Source: Arthrobacter sp. AL12 (lineage in GTDB: Bacteria > Actinomycetota > Actinomycetes > Actinomycetales > Micrococcaceae). From it: a DNA stretch of 64,000 bases. The stretch spans positions 1 to 64,000 of the forward strand of contig NZ_JASBQY010000020.1 in the NCBI RefSeq assembly GCF_029960645.1, in the 5' to 3' direction. Both the position numbers and the translations under genes were made by a program. Below are positions 6,280 through 13,810 of this stretch, piece after piece. Each line of letters starts with the position of its first letter. Positions within the stretch are counted from its first letter, which is position 1. The notes below the pieces were generated by a model that saw only the letters and a list, made by a program, of their open reading frames with translations, was not told the origin of the DNA and did not search any database.

Positions 6280-8136
6280 TCAGGCAGCTCGCCACAGCGT
6301 CCCGATCAAGTCGACTTCGTGTTCCGAGGGCGGGATCCAGTAGAGATCAGAGTCAGGTTCGTCCACTTCGTGTTCCGCCAGTTCGGGCGCGAGGTTCCTA
6401 TCCAGCCATGCGTGCCAGGCTGCGCGTTGCTTTCGGTGGGTACTGATCTGCTCTGCGGCGTCGTCAAGTGCACCGAGCCGCCGGGCCAGGGCTGTCAGGT
6501 TGGTCCCGGCCATGATGTTCCATTGCCCGTGCCGGCGTTCGATCATGTTGTAGCTGCTCATGGCGGCCAGAGCTGTTTCAACGGCTGTACGGCTGAGTCC
6601 TGTGGACCGGACGATTGCTGCCGTGGTGGGGGAGAGGCGTCCGCGTTCGATGGATTCGTAGACGAGGGCAGCGACGTCGCCCAGGGCACGGAATACAGGG
6701 CGGATGCCATGGATCTTCCCGCTGCGCCAGGAGAGTTCCCGGGCAAGTTGTTCAAAGTGCTGGGGGAGTTGGATCACGTAGGTGTCTGCGTTGCGGCCGC
6801 GTGCATCGGCAATTTTGGTCAGGATGCCGTCTGAGGCTTGTTCGAGCATCGGGAGCAACCTGGAGATGGTGCCGTGGTGCTTGCCCAGCGCGGTGGCGAA
6901 GGTACGGCAACCTACATCCAGCACGTCAGTTTCCATGGTTCGCATGTAGCCGAGCACTGCGCGCAGCAGCAGGCGCAGGCTGAGGCCTTCGCGGCCGCGT
7001 TCTTTGAATCTGTGGTCAAGGACTGCGTACAGGACATTTTCAAGATCATTTACGAGCTGGTGTGCGGCAGCTCTGCTGCCGGTTCTACTGGCCCCCCCTG
7101 TGGGTAGTGGGAGGCTTGTGTCGTTAATATGGGCATTCCTTCTGCCCATTGCCGGGGTTCCCGGTTTTTGGATCCAGCGGCAGGCCTCGGCCCACTCTTT
7201 ATCGAGGAGGCGTTCCTGCCGGTCGGTGTCGGTGTAGAGGGCTGCGAGGCCGGGGAACTGGCCTCCCAGCTCTAGGCGGACCTGGTCCAGGGTCCAGCCA
7301 CAGGATGCGAAGTGGTTCAGTACCGCCATGCGGGCCTCTGACGGGCTGGCGTACCGGGCGGTGTCGTACAGGCCGGTTCGGGCCGCCAGGCGCAGGGGGG
7401 ACTGGCTCCCGCCAAAGGGAACCGGACTAACACCAGTCGCCGTCGCCTGTACTGCCATCTTGGCGGCGCGGGCCTTTAGCTCGCGTTCACGTTTGAGCTC
7501 CGGTGCCAGATGGTGTCGGAGGGCCGCGACAGCGTGGACAGGGTTGCGGCGGCGCAGCACGTCGTATGCCTCGTTCAGGGGCGTGACGAGTATCTGGTGG
7601 CCACCGCGTTTGTGGGCACTTCCCGGGACCCGAATACAGCCGTCCGTGACGTTCTGGTGCGGGCTGGGGTCAAGGCTGGCTGCTATCCGTGCGAGGGCTT
7701 CGACCATCTCACGAGCCGCTGGTGCTTCCATGCGCTCGGCCAGGGGAATGTAGAGGTGGCGTCCGCCACTGGGGGAGTAGTCCTCGATGTAGCGGACACC
7801 GCAGCTTTCCAGAAGGTCTCCGAGGCGTCGGGCATCGTCATCGACGACGCCTTGCAGCGCCTTGGAAGTGTCAAGGTCAAGGCAGAGAGTCGCCACGGAG
7901 CCATCTGCTCCGTGAATGGGAACGGCCGCCGGCTGCCTTGGCACGGAAGCGGTGATCCGGGGCGGGTTTAGCGGCCGGGGGTACTGAAACCGACCTTTTA
8001 TCCAACGTCCCATGCGATACGTCGGGGCGCCTGCGATCAGCGGGGCCAGGTTCCACGCCATGGCCGGCGTGACTTGACACGCGGATGGGGGTGCGTCAGT
8101 TATTGACGGCATGGCCGCGACAGGTACCATAGACAA
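6280..8136 (-). CDS. rep: Plasmid replication initiator with primase-polymerase-like domain
   Basis: 618 aa from TTG 8136 (AGAGGA 7 bases upstream; ATG 8130 is too far from it). Residues 80-130 carry archaeo-eukaryotic primase features: D87-L-D89 and S123-G-G-R-H127. The middle holds a PriCT-like helical region. The C-terminus (about 480-560: SPTTAAIVRSTGLSRTAVETALAAM) is a winged-helix-type DNA-binding segment. Actinobacterial plasmids commonly use such Rep proteins. Its place directly upstream of the repeat array and parAB on the same strand fits a rep-par operon. The replication origin itself is not identified with certainty. Confidence 0.8.
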   Translation of the reverse strand: MSMVPVAAMPSITDAPPSACQVTPAMAWNLAPLIAGAPTYRMGRWIKGRFQYPRPLNPPRITASVPRQPAAVPIHGADGSVATLCLDLDTSKALQGVVDDDARRLGDLLESCGVRYIEDYSPSGGRHLYIPLAERMEAPAAREMVEALARIAASLDPSPHQNVTDGCIRVPGSAHKRGGHQILVTPLNEAYDVLRRRNPVHAVAALRHHLAPELKRERELKARAAKMAVQATATGVSPVPFGGSQSPLRLAARTGLYDTARYASPSEARMAVLNHFASCGWTLDQVRLELGGQFPGLAALYTDTDRQERLLDKEWAEACRWIQKPGTPAMGRRNAHINDTSLPLPTGGASRTGSRAAAHQLVNDLENVLYAVLDHRFKERGREGLSLRLLLRAVLGYMRTMETDVLDVGCRTFATALGKHHGTISRLLPMLEQASDGILTKIADARGRNADTYVIQLPQHFEQLARELSWRSGKIHGIRPVFRALGDVAALVYESIERGRLSPTTAAIVRSTGLSRTAVETALAAMSSYNMIERRHGQWNIMAGTNLTALARRLGALDDAAEQISTHRKQRAAWHAWLDRNLAPELAEHEVDEPDSDLYWIPPSEHEVDLIGTLWRAA

Positions 8137-8193
8137 CAGCTAGTCCTCTCGGGGTATAGCGAATGGAGCGCCCCTCGCGGGGAGCTTGGATAA

Positions 8194-8230
8194 GTTCAGA
8201 TCGCTGATCCGCCAAGAAGAGGATCTGAAC
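8194..8230. repeat. Inverted repeat in rep leader region
   Basis: GTTCAGATC (8194-8202) and GATCTGAAC (8222-8230) are exact 9-bp reverse complements 19 bases apart, about 60-95 bp upstream of rep. It could be a rep control element or part of an origin. Confidence 0.5.
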
Positions 8231-8240
8231 GCATACTTTT

Positions 8241-8267
8241 TGAAGGCCCGCCTAGTGCGGGCCTTCA
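8241..8267 (-). terminator. Hairpin, probable terminator between 8272 gene and rep
   Basis: TGAAGGCCCGC (8241-8251) and GCGGGCCTTCA (8257-8267) form an 11-bp GC-rich stem with a 5-base loop, starting 5 bp past the stop of the minus-strand gene at 8272. No uridine tract follows on that strand, so efficiency is uncertain. Confidence 0.55.
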
Positions 8268-8271
8268 GTCC

Positions 8272-8589
8272 TTAACTGGCCTTTGGTATAGGCAAAATCT
8301 CCTGGTTGCGCAGTTCATCAAGGTTGATGGAATCTATGTGGGCGGCAACCAGCGGAGTCAGGTAGTCGACTGCGTTCGTACTAAGAATCTCCATGATTGC
8401 TCGCAGTTTCTCGGCCCGTGCAAGATCGGGCTTCACCACGAACGTGTGCCGCGGTCCCTTTGACGGGCGGCCCCCTTGAGCAAGCTTCTGAATTGCCATA
8501 GTGCCATCTAAGCGGTTTTGATAAACGAAACCGCGCAGGTCATCGCGGCGTGTCGCTCTTTGGTTTTTTGGTGTCCTAAGACTCTTCAA
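8272..8589 (-). CDS. Small plasmid protein, possible DNA-binding (GRPSKG motif)
   Basis: 105 aa from TTG 8589, coupled to the upstream gene through a TTGA overlap; an internal ATG at about 8499 is an alternative. It contains GGRPSKGPRHTFVVKPDL followed by two helices (LRAIMEILSTNAVDYLTPLVAAHI). This arrangement is seen in CopG/RHH-like plasmid copy-control or partition accessories. No definite family. Being just upstream of rep suggests a regulatory role in replication. Confidence 0.5.
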   Translation of the reverse strand: MKSLRTPKNQRATRRDDLRGFVYQNRLDGTMAIQKLAQGGRPSKGPRHTFVVKPDLARAEKLRAIMEILSTNAVDYLTPLVAAHIDSINLDELRNQEILPIPKAS

Positions 8590-8789
8590 TTGCCGATGCC
8601 CCCTCGTTGCATCCCATCAAGCTTGTTGGGACGCCCTTCCGCGCGGTCTATCAAAGCGCCCACATACTCACCGAAGGACATGTTGTACCGCTGCATCGCC
8701 TTCCAGGCGGTGTAATGCTGATCTGGGAGCACAAGGCAGTTCAGGGGTGCCTTCTTACCGATCAGTTTGGGTGGGCGGTATTCCTCCAT
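8586..8789 (-). CDS. Small hypothetical protein, partner of 8272 gene
   Basis: 67 aa from ATG 8789 with GAGGG upstream; the frame runs further but without a better start. Sequence KAPLNCLVLPDQHYTAWKAMQRYNMSFGEYVGALIDRAEG resembles a strand followed by a helix-turn-helix, as in RHH proteins. A near-perfect palindrome at 8818-8835, about 30 bp upstream, may be its operator. It forms a two-gene operon ahead of rep. Function unknown. Confidence 0.5.
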   Translation of the reverse strand: MEEYRPPKLIGKKAPLNCLVLPDQHYTAWKAMQRYNMSFGEYVGALIDRAEGRPNKLDGMQRGGIGN

Positions 8790-8817
8790 GTCGTCACCCT
8801 CACTCCGGGTTAAGAGA

Positions 8818-8835
8818 ACCTGTAGGTCTACAGGT
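8818..8835. promoter_or_regulatory. Palindrome upstream of small pre-rep operon
   Basis: ACCTGTAG (8818-8825) GT CTACAGGT (8828-8835): exact 8-bp arms around a 2-bp centre, 29 bp before the start at 8789. An operator for one of the two small downstream proteins is the simplest reading. Confidence 0.5.
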
Positions 8836-9028
8836 CCTGTCGCGGTGGCGCCTAGTGCTCCTTCAAAATGACCAAGCCAACGAAAGACTACATACATGCT
8901 CCGCACATGCACAACTCACTGCCTGCACCCTGCGGTAGGCATCGGGTAATATCTCTTGTGTCAGCTGCCCGCCCGCCCTGTGTGGCCGGCCTACACAAGT
9001 GGCTGAGCTTGGCTAAGGAGCTGTATAG

Positions 9029-9487
9029 ATGGCAAATGGGGGCCGCAGCGTGTTTCTTACGCAGCAACAGAAGAAAGAGCGGCTAGCGGAGCGCATGGGC
9101 ATCCTGGTGGATATCTGGGAGGCAGATAACAACACTGCGCTCACTTACCCTCATGTCGAAGAAGCACTTTCCGCCCACGGAATCCACCTGTCGCGGACAC
9201 GGTGGTCCTACTTGATCAATGGCACTGGCAGCCTGGTGACGGATCAAGAACTGCTGAAGGGCATAGCAGAGTTCGTTTTTGCCGTACCACCCAGTTATCT
9301 GTGTGATCTCAACAGCGAGACTCCTCCCGAGGTAGAAGCGCGCATGGAATTCCTTGTGCAGATGCGGAAGCTCAAGGTGAAGAACTTTGCCGCGAGAAAC
9401 CTGGGGGCCACCTCGCCAGAAACACTGAGGACGATCACCAGGATCATCGATGCATCGATGAAAGACGACAAGAAAGACGACGAGTGA
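9029..9487 (+). CDS. XRE/SinR-like transcriptional regulator
   Basis: 152 aa, ATG 9029 preceded by AAGGAG. The region LTYPHVEEALSAHGIHLSRTRWSYLINGTGSLVTDQELLKGIAEFVFAV is a cro/XRE-like HTH variant typical of actinobacterial regulators paired with ImmA/IrrE proteins. The C-terminus is acidic and charged (MKDDKKDDE). Its stop abuts the next ATG (9488). Likely represses its own operon until the partner protease or a signal inactivates it; this is inference from the gene pair. Confidence 0.7.
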   Translation: MANGGRSVFLTQQQKKERLAERMGILVDIWEADNNTALTYPHVEEALSAHGIHLSRTRWSYLINGTGSLVTDQELLKGIAEFVFAVPPSYLCDLNSETPPEVEARMEFLVQMRKLKVKNFAARNLGATSPETLRTITRIIDASMKDDKKDDE

Positions 9488-9937
9488 ATGGCTCTCCCGC
9501 CGGTCCCGGAAAAGGTTCGGGAGTTATGCGGAGACGGCACGACATCGATGAAGGAAGTTGTCGACCGCTTGACCGTGATCTGTGAGAAGCCGATCAATCT
9601 GATCGAGTACAAGGAGTCCTGGGGTGCGCTGACAGCCTTCAAAGCCGAATTTGAAGATCGCATCAACGTCTATTTCCCCCCGCAGAAGTCGCGGCAATAC
9701 AAACTTCACTGCATCTATCACGAGCTCGGACACATCTACTTGGAGAGCTTTCGGATTTCCTTGGCTCTGCCGGATCTCTCTGAAGAGATGCTGAGGGAAA
9801 CCGCGGACGCGATTAGCGTTACCTGCCGGTCCGTTCCGAATCATCCTGTCGAACGGTGGGTGGAGGATTTCGCTTTCGAGATGTCGAAGAAGACCCGTGG
9901 ACGCGGCTCGTCCGATCCTGATCCTTTCCTCAGCTAG
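9488..9937 (+). CDS. ImmA/IrrE-like zinc metallopeptidase
   Basis: 149 aa. Contains H78-E-L-G-H82 (HExxH zinc motif) in YKLHCIYHELGHIYLESF, the hallmark of the ImmA/IrrE (formerly DUF955) family. ImmA-type enzymes cleave or interact with a cognate XRE repressor, here most simply the product of the adjoining 9029 gene. The start follows the previous stop directly. No membrane segment. A third gene (membrane protein) begins 3 bp after its stop, so the three are one operon. Confidence 0.8.
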   Translation: MALPPVPEKVRELCGDGTTSMKEVVDRLTVICEKPINLIEYKESWGALTAFKAEFEDRINVYFPPQKSRQYKLHCIYHELGHIYLESFRISLALPDLSEEMLRETADAISVTCRSVPNHPVERWVEDFAFEMSKKTRGRGSSDPDPFLS

Positions 9938-9940
9938 ACC

Positions 9941-10855
9941 ATGAAACTTTTGCTCTTTGCGCTCCTGAGTGCCCTGTGCCTCCTTCGGATCCCCTCGGTG
10001 GTGAAGGTGGCGGAATCCCGGGCGTCGTGGCTGGCATCGATGTTCGGTCTGACGGCGCTCTATGTCCTGGGGACGGTTACACCGCTAGAGGTCATCGACA
10101 GCTACCTCGGTGGCATCAACGTGACGAACCTGCTTCAAGCCATCTTCGCGCTGCTGGCGATCTTCTTCTTCAACGACAGCGTGCGGCGTTTAGCGAACGT
10201 ACCCATTGTCAGATGGACCTACTACGCCCCGTTGCTGAGTATTCCCATCATGGTTGTCAGCTTCGCCCTGATTAAGGACAAAGCTCCAACATCTGCGGAC
10301 TTCATTGATACCCGCATGGACCAGCTCGCAACTTCCACGTACAGCGGCACGTACATGCTCGCGTTGTTGTTCACCGTGCTCAGGATCATCTACATGCTTC
10401 GGCACAAGGCGCGGGGCCCGTATGCAACATTCTCAGCGGGCCTGCTCGTGGTTGCGGCGGCTTGTTCGTGCCACATTATGTACGTGGTGCTGTTCCATTT
10501 CTCACCCTGGGATGCCTTCGCCCAAGCGATCGGATCCTGGTTTGACCGCCTTTTCTATGTAGGACTCTCGGTGACGGCGGCGGGGTGGCTGATTCTATTC
10601 CTGTCCAAGCAGCTCCCGAAATTGCGGCTCTGGATGATCGATGCACTCTGGCTTACGGCGTTGAGGGTCCGGGTAAATGCAGATCAATCCCGAGTCAGTC
10701 CGGCGTGGGACCTTTTCAATGAAACGCTCGAAAACGGGGTCTACAAAAGCCTCATCGTTCTGCACAACTACCAGCGGGGGAACACGACGATGTTCCCGGA
10801 GTCCGTTGAGGGCAGAATCAGCAAAATTGAGGCCAAGCTAGACGCACAGACCTAG
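9941..10855 (+). CDS. Multi-pass membrane protein (MAB_1171c-like)
   Basis: 304 aa with about seven hydrophobic segments (around 2-14, 32-50, 60-78, 90-108, 130-150, 165-188, 205-228). A charged cytoplasmic tail (about 235-304) ends in a short coiled-coil SVEGRISKIEAKLDAQT. Actinobacterial 7TM proteins of this type recur directly after XRE-ImmA pairs; their role is unknown and they have been called putative transporters. Its TAG stop overlaps, through the palindrome CTAG, the stop of the convergent hydrolase gene. A sensor feeding the ImmA/XRE pair is a plausible inference. Confidence 0.65.
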   Translation: MKLLLFALLSALCLLRIPSVVKVAESRASWLASMFGLTALYVLGTVTPLEVIDSYLGGINVTNLLQAIFALLAIFFFNDSVRRLANVPIVRWTYYAPLLSIPIMVVSFALIKDKAPTSADFIDTRMDQLATSTYSGTYMLALLFTVLRIIYMLRHKARGPYATFSAGLLVVAAACSCHIMYVVLFHFSPWDAFAQAIGSWFDRLFYVGLSVTAAGWLILFLSKQLPKLRLWMIDALWLTALRVRVNADQSRVSPAWDLFNETLENGVYKSLIVLHNYQRGNTTMFPESVEGRISKIEAKLDAQT

Positions 10856-12003
10856 CCCTGCTCAGCCAAAATCGTCTTGCTGACCCAAGCAGTCAGTTCG
10901 TTGGAGAAGGTACAAGGCGAGGCATTCCACTCCTGGGTATGATGCGCCTCAGGTACGGGAATCAGGGTGACGGTGTCAGGATTCGCGCGTTGGAACGCCG
11001 CTGAGATCTCCCAGGGAACCTCTTGATCTGTGTAGGAGTGCAGGACCAGCGTCGGGACTGCCACCCGGTTAGGTACATCGACCCATTCAAGTGCATCGAA
11101 ATCGATCGGTTCCTCCAACCCGAGCATCCTCGCGAACGGGGGAGCCTGCAACAGGCACATGACAAGGCCGGCACCAATCGCCGGCACGCCAGCCCGCACC
11201 GCCCCCGCCGTGATGGTCTTGCGCCAGCTCGTGACCGGCCCTACCAGGACGACTCCGGCGATCCGGTCCCGATGGGCGCTGCGCTCCGCTGTCAGCAGCG
11301 CAATGGTCCCACCCATTGACCAGCCGGAGAGGATGATGCGTCTGGCTCCACGAGCGACGGCGTAGGACACAGCGCTTTCCACATCACGCCACTCCGTTTG
11401 CCCAAGGTGGCTCGATTCGGCCTGTGGTGGGCTGACCTCCGGGTCGCTGCGAAATGTGGGGACCAAGGAGGTGAATCCTAAAGAACTGAATGCGTGGACG
11501 TCCCGGAACATGATCGAGCGGTCGGTCCAGCTGCCATGGATATGGATCACCCATACGTCCGTGTTCTCAGCTTCAAATAGCCATGCAGGCGCCGCACCGT
11601 ACGCGGTGGGGACGTCCACCTCTTCGAACCGTCCGCCGACAGCAGAGGGCTCGAAAAACACGTCCGGAGTCCAATCGACGATTGGCCCCAGACGTCCCGG
11701 CGCGGACCCAAGAGGATCAATCCGCCGTTCTACGTACTTTTGATCCTCATTAATCAGCGTGACCTCGCCGACTCTCGTGTACTTCTCTGTCGCGGGGTCG
11801 AACACGCCAAAGTCGCCCGGGGCTTTGGTGTAGTCGTCCAAGTCGATGCGGACTCTACGGCCATCATCTGTCAGTTCGGCACGACGGTAGTCCTTTGGTC
11901 CCCGTTTAACGATCTTGCGGGCCATGACAACCGCGAATCCAGATAGTGCGGCCGCCGGTACAAGGAACGCGAGGCAGGCCAGGCCGCGCCGTGTCGTCAG
12001 CAT
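10852..12003 (-). CDS. Membrane-anchored alpha/beta hydrolase
   Basis: 383 aa. The N-terminal hydrophobic helix (7-27) is followed by a basic stop (KIVKRGPK), suggesting a signal anchor. Residues 125-380 form an alpha/beta-hydrolase core: HIHGSWTDRS (oxyanion region), nucleophile elbow G-W-S229-M-G-G, acid loop HSYTDQEVPWE, and histidine in PEAHHTQEWN. Related to dipeptidyl-peptidase/prolyl-oligopeptidase-like and lysophospholipase-like hydrolases; substrate unknown. Convergent with, and sharing stop-codon bases with, the XRE-ImmA-7TM operon, so it may be a functional fourth member. Confidence 0.7.
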   Translation of the reverse strand: MLTTRRGLACLAFLVPAAALSGFAVVMARKIVKRGPKDYRRAELTDDGRRVRIDLDDYTKAPGDFGVFDPATEKYTRVGEVTLINEDQKYVERRIDPLGSAPGRLGPIVDWTPDVFFEPSAVGGRFEEVDVPTAYGAAPAWLFEAENTDVWVIHIHGSWTDRSIMFRDVHAFSSLGFTSLVPTFRSDPEVSPPQAESSHLGQTEWRDVESAVSYAVARGARRIILSGWSMGGTIALLTAERSAHRDRIAGVVLVGPVTSWRKTITAGAVRAGVPAIGAGLVMCLLQAPPFARMLGLEEPIDFDALEWVDVPNRVAVPTLVLHSYTDQEVPWEISAAFQRANPDTVTLIPVPEAHHTQEWNASPCTFSNELTAWVSKTILAEQG

Positions 12004-12096
12004 TAGGTCTCACCCTCCAGCGCCGAACCAGGAAGAGGAACGGCACTCAATCATCGTAACGTCGCCTGAATCCTTCATATCTGAACAATTCATGCC

Positions 12097-12130
12097 CACT
12101 ACAGGCGTTGTACATGTTCACTACAGGCGT
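12097..12130. promoter_or_regulatory. 12-bp direct repeat upstream of conjugation operon
   Basis: CACTACAGGCGT occurs exactly twice, at 12097-12108 and 12119-12130, spaced 22 bp start to start (two helical turns). It ends 50 bp before the first gene of the type IV secretion cluster. This is the geometry of a tandem activator or repressor site controlling the operon. Confidence 0.55.
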
Positions 12131-12180
12131 GTAATCTTTTGGTTGAGCCAGTCGACGTCCAAGGGGGAGGGGCGAATCTA

Positions 12181-13260
12181 ATGCAGCGCACATCGCTTGG
12201 CCTAGTGGCCATCATTGCCATCCCCGGGCTGTTCTTCGGACTGATCTTCTCCATGCTTCTGCTTCTCGCCCCCGCGAAGCCAGCTGCCGCCACCTGCGGT
12301 CCGGCCGTCTCTGTTGTCATCGATGATGACGCCAAGGTCGAGGGCTACACCGAGGAGCAGTTGAAGAACGCCGCGGCGATCATGGGTGCCGGTAAGGCAC
12401 TGGACCTGTCCGTGAAAGGGCAGATGATCAGCGTGATGGTGGCCCTGGGGGAGTCGGGGTTGCGGGTGTTGGATACCGGCGACGGGGCCGGCCCGGACTC
12501 GCGGGGTTTGTTTCAGCAGCGGGACAACGGCGCGTGGGGTTCCTACGCAGACCGCATGGACCCCACCAAGAGCGCGACGAACTTCATCAAGGCCCTGAAG
12601 GGCGTGGCCGGCTGGGAGCTGTTGGAACCGACCATTGCCGGGAACAGGGTCCAGCGCAACGCCGACCCGTACCACTACCAGAAGTACTGGCCCGAGGCAG
12701 TGAAGCTCGTTCAGGCGCTCTCGGACTCGAAGTTCTCCCTGCAGGGCAGCGACTGCGCCATCCCGGGACAGTCCGGCGCGGGGGATGACTACCCGTGGAA
12801 GAACTCCCCGACCTGGTTGCAGGTCGGCGCAAACTCGGCCAGCACCTCACCTCTCGGCATGTACTACCGCGAGTGCGTGGACTTCGCCCTCTGGCGGGTC
12901 AACCAGCAGATGGGTTCAACGAAAGCTCCGTTCAAGTTCCTCAACGGCACCTTCCGTCCCGACGGTCAGGGCCTCGGCTCGGCCCTGGCGTGGAAGGCCG
13001 GCTGGGATGCCAAGGGCTGGGACTCCGGCAACACACCCCGGGTCGGCGCCGTTGTCTGGTACGCACCCGGCGCCGGGGGAGCGGACCCGAGCTTCGGCCA
13101 CGTCGCGGTGGTCAAAGAGGTCAAGGACAACGGGACCTATGTCGAAGAGGGCTACAACGGCAACCCGGCCCCGGCGGACCACAGCTACTACACCCGGACA
13201 GTGGCCAACACTGTCCCCTCCGCTTTCCTGTACCTGCCCACCCAAGAGGAGAAGAAGTGA
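12181..13260 (+). CDS. Conjugation-associated peptidoglycan hydrolase (lysozyme-like + CHAP)
   Basis: 359 aa from ATG 12181 (GGGGAGGGG upstream). An N-terminal membrane anchor (6-30) leads to a lysozyme-like domain (about 55-180: ALGESGLRVLDTGDG, SRGLFQQRDNGAWGS). A CHAP amidase domain (about 215-355) has catalytic Cys232 in YYRECVDFALW and His307 in FGHVAVV. Such bifunctional enzymes (VirB1/TraG-like) open the cell wall for Gram-positive conjugation. First gene of the co-directional transfer operon; its TGA overlaps the next GTG. Confidence 0.85.
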   Translation: MQRTSLGLVAIIAIPGLFFGLIFSMLLLLAPAKPAAATCGPAVSVVIDDDAKVEGYTEEQLKNAAAIMGAGKALDLSVKGQMISVMVALGESGLRVLDTGDGAGPDSRGLFQQRDNGAWGSYADRMDPTKSATNFIKALKGVAGWELLEPTIAGNRVQRNADPYHYQKYWPEAVKLVQALSDSKFSLQGSDCAIPGQSGAGDDYPWKNSPTWLQVGANSASTSPLGMYYRECVDFALWRVNQQMGSTKAPFKFLNGTFRPDGQGLGSALAWKAGWDAKGWDSGNTPRVGAVVWYAPGAGGADPSFGHVAVVKEVKDNGTYVEEGYNGNPAPADHSYYTRTVANTVPSAFLYLPTQEEKK

Positions 13261-13772
13261 AAAAGCCCCTGACCCTGCTCGCCGTGGCGCTGCTCTGCGT
13301 GTCCTGCGCACCGGTGGCGAACACGACGCCGGCACCGACGGCATCAACCAGCCAGCCCGCAGCGTCCGCGCCGGTCTCATTGAGCGCCAACAGCGGACCC
13401 CAGGCGCCAGGGGGAACCGTCCCGGCCACGATCGGCATCACCTGGGATCAGGCCAGCAAGGACAACGCCGTGGAAGTCGCCGGGAAGGCAATGGCGGACT
13501 TCGCCCGCCCCACGGTGGCGGACAAGCAGTGGGCCAATGACCTGGCCCGCTGGCTGACCCCGCAGGCCACAGCCGACTATTCGGCAGTGGACCCGGCCAA
13601 CATCCCGGCAAGCCGCGTAACCGGGACCGCCACCCTCAGCGTCGATGAAGCCAACGGCTTCGGCGTCATGGCAGCGGTCCCCACCAACGCCGGGACCTAC
13701 ACGGTGCAGCTGCTCCGCACCGGCAAGGACGCCCCCTGGAAGGTCAACCGACTCACCCCGCCCGCCTCCTAA
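13257..13772 (+). CDS. Transfer-operon lipoprotein
   Basis: 171 aa from GTG 13257, overlapping the previous stop (GTGA). A lysine-led signal peptide ends in a lipobox around Cys16 (LLCVSC). A Thr/Ser/Pro/Ala linker follows, then a compact domain (65-171) with strand-rich segments (TGTATLSVDEANGFGVMAAV) reminiscent of NTF2-like VirB8/TcpC-type extracytoplasmic subunits. Probably an outer-face structural subunit of the secretion channel. Family inferred from context. Confidence 0.65.
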   Translation: MKKPLTLLAVALLCVSCAPVANTTPAPTASTSQPAASAPVSLSANSGPQAPGGTVPATIGITWDQASKDNAVEVAGKAMADFARPTVADKQWANDLARWLTPQATADYSAVDPANIPASRVTGTATLSVDEANGFGVMAAVPTNAGTYTVQLLRTGKDAPWKVNRLTPPAS

Positions 13773-13810
13773 CCGCCACGTCCACCCCCACACACGTAAG
13801 GAAGAAGCTC

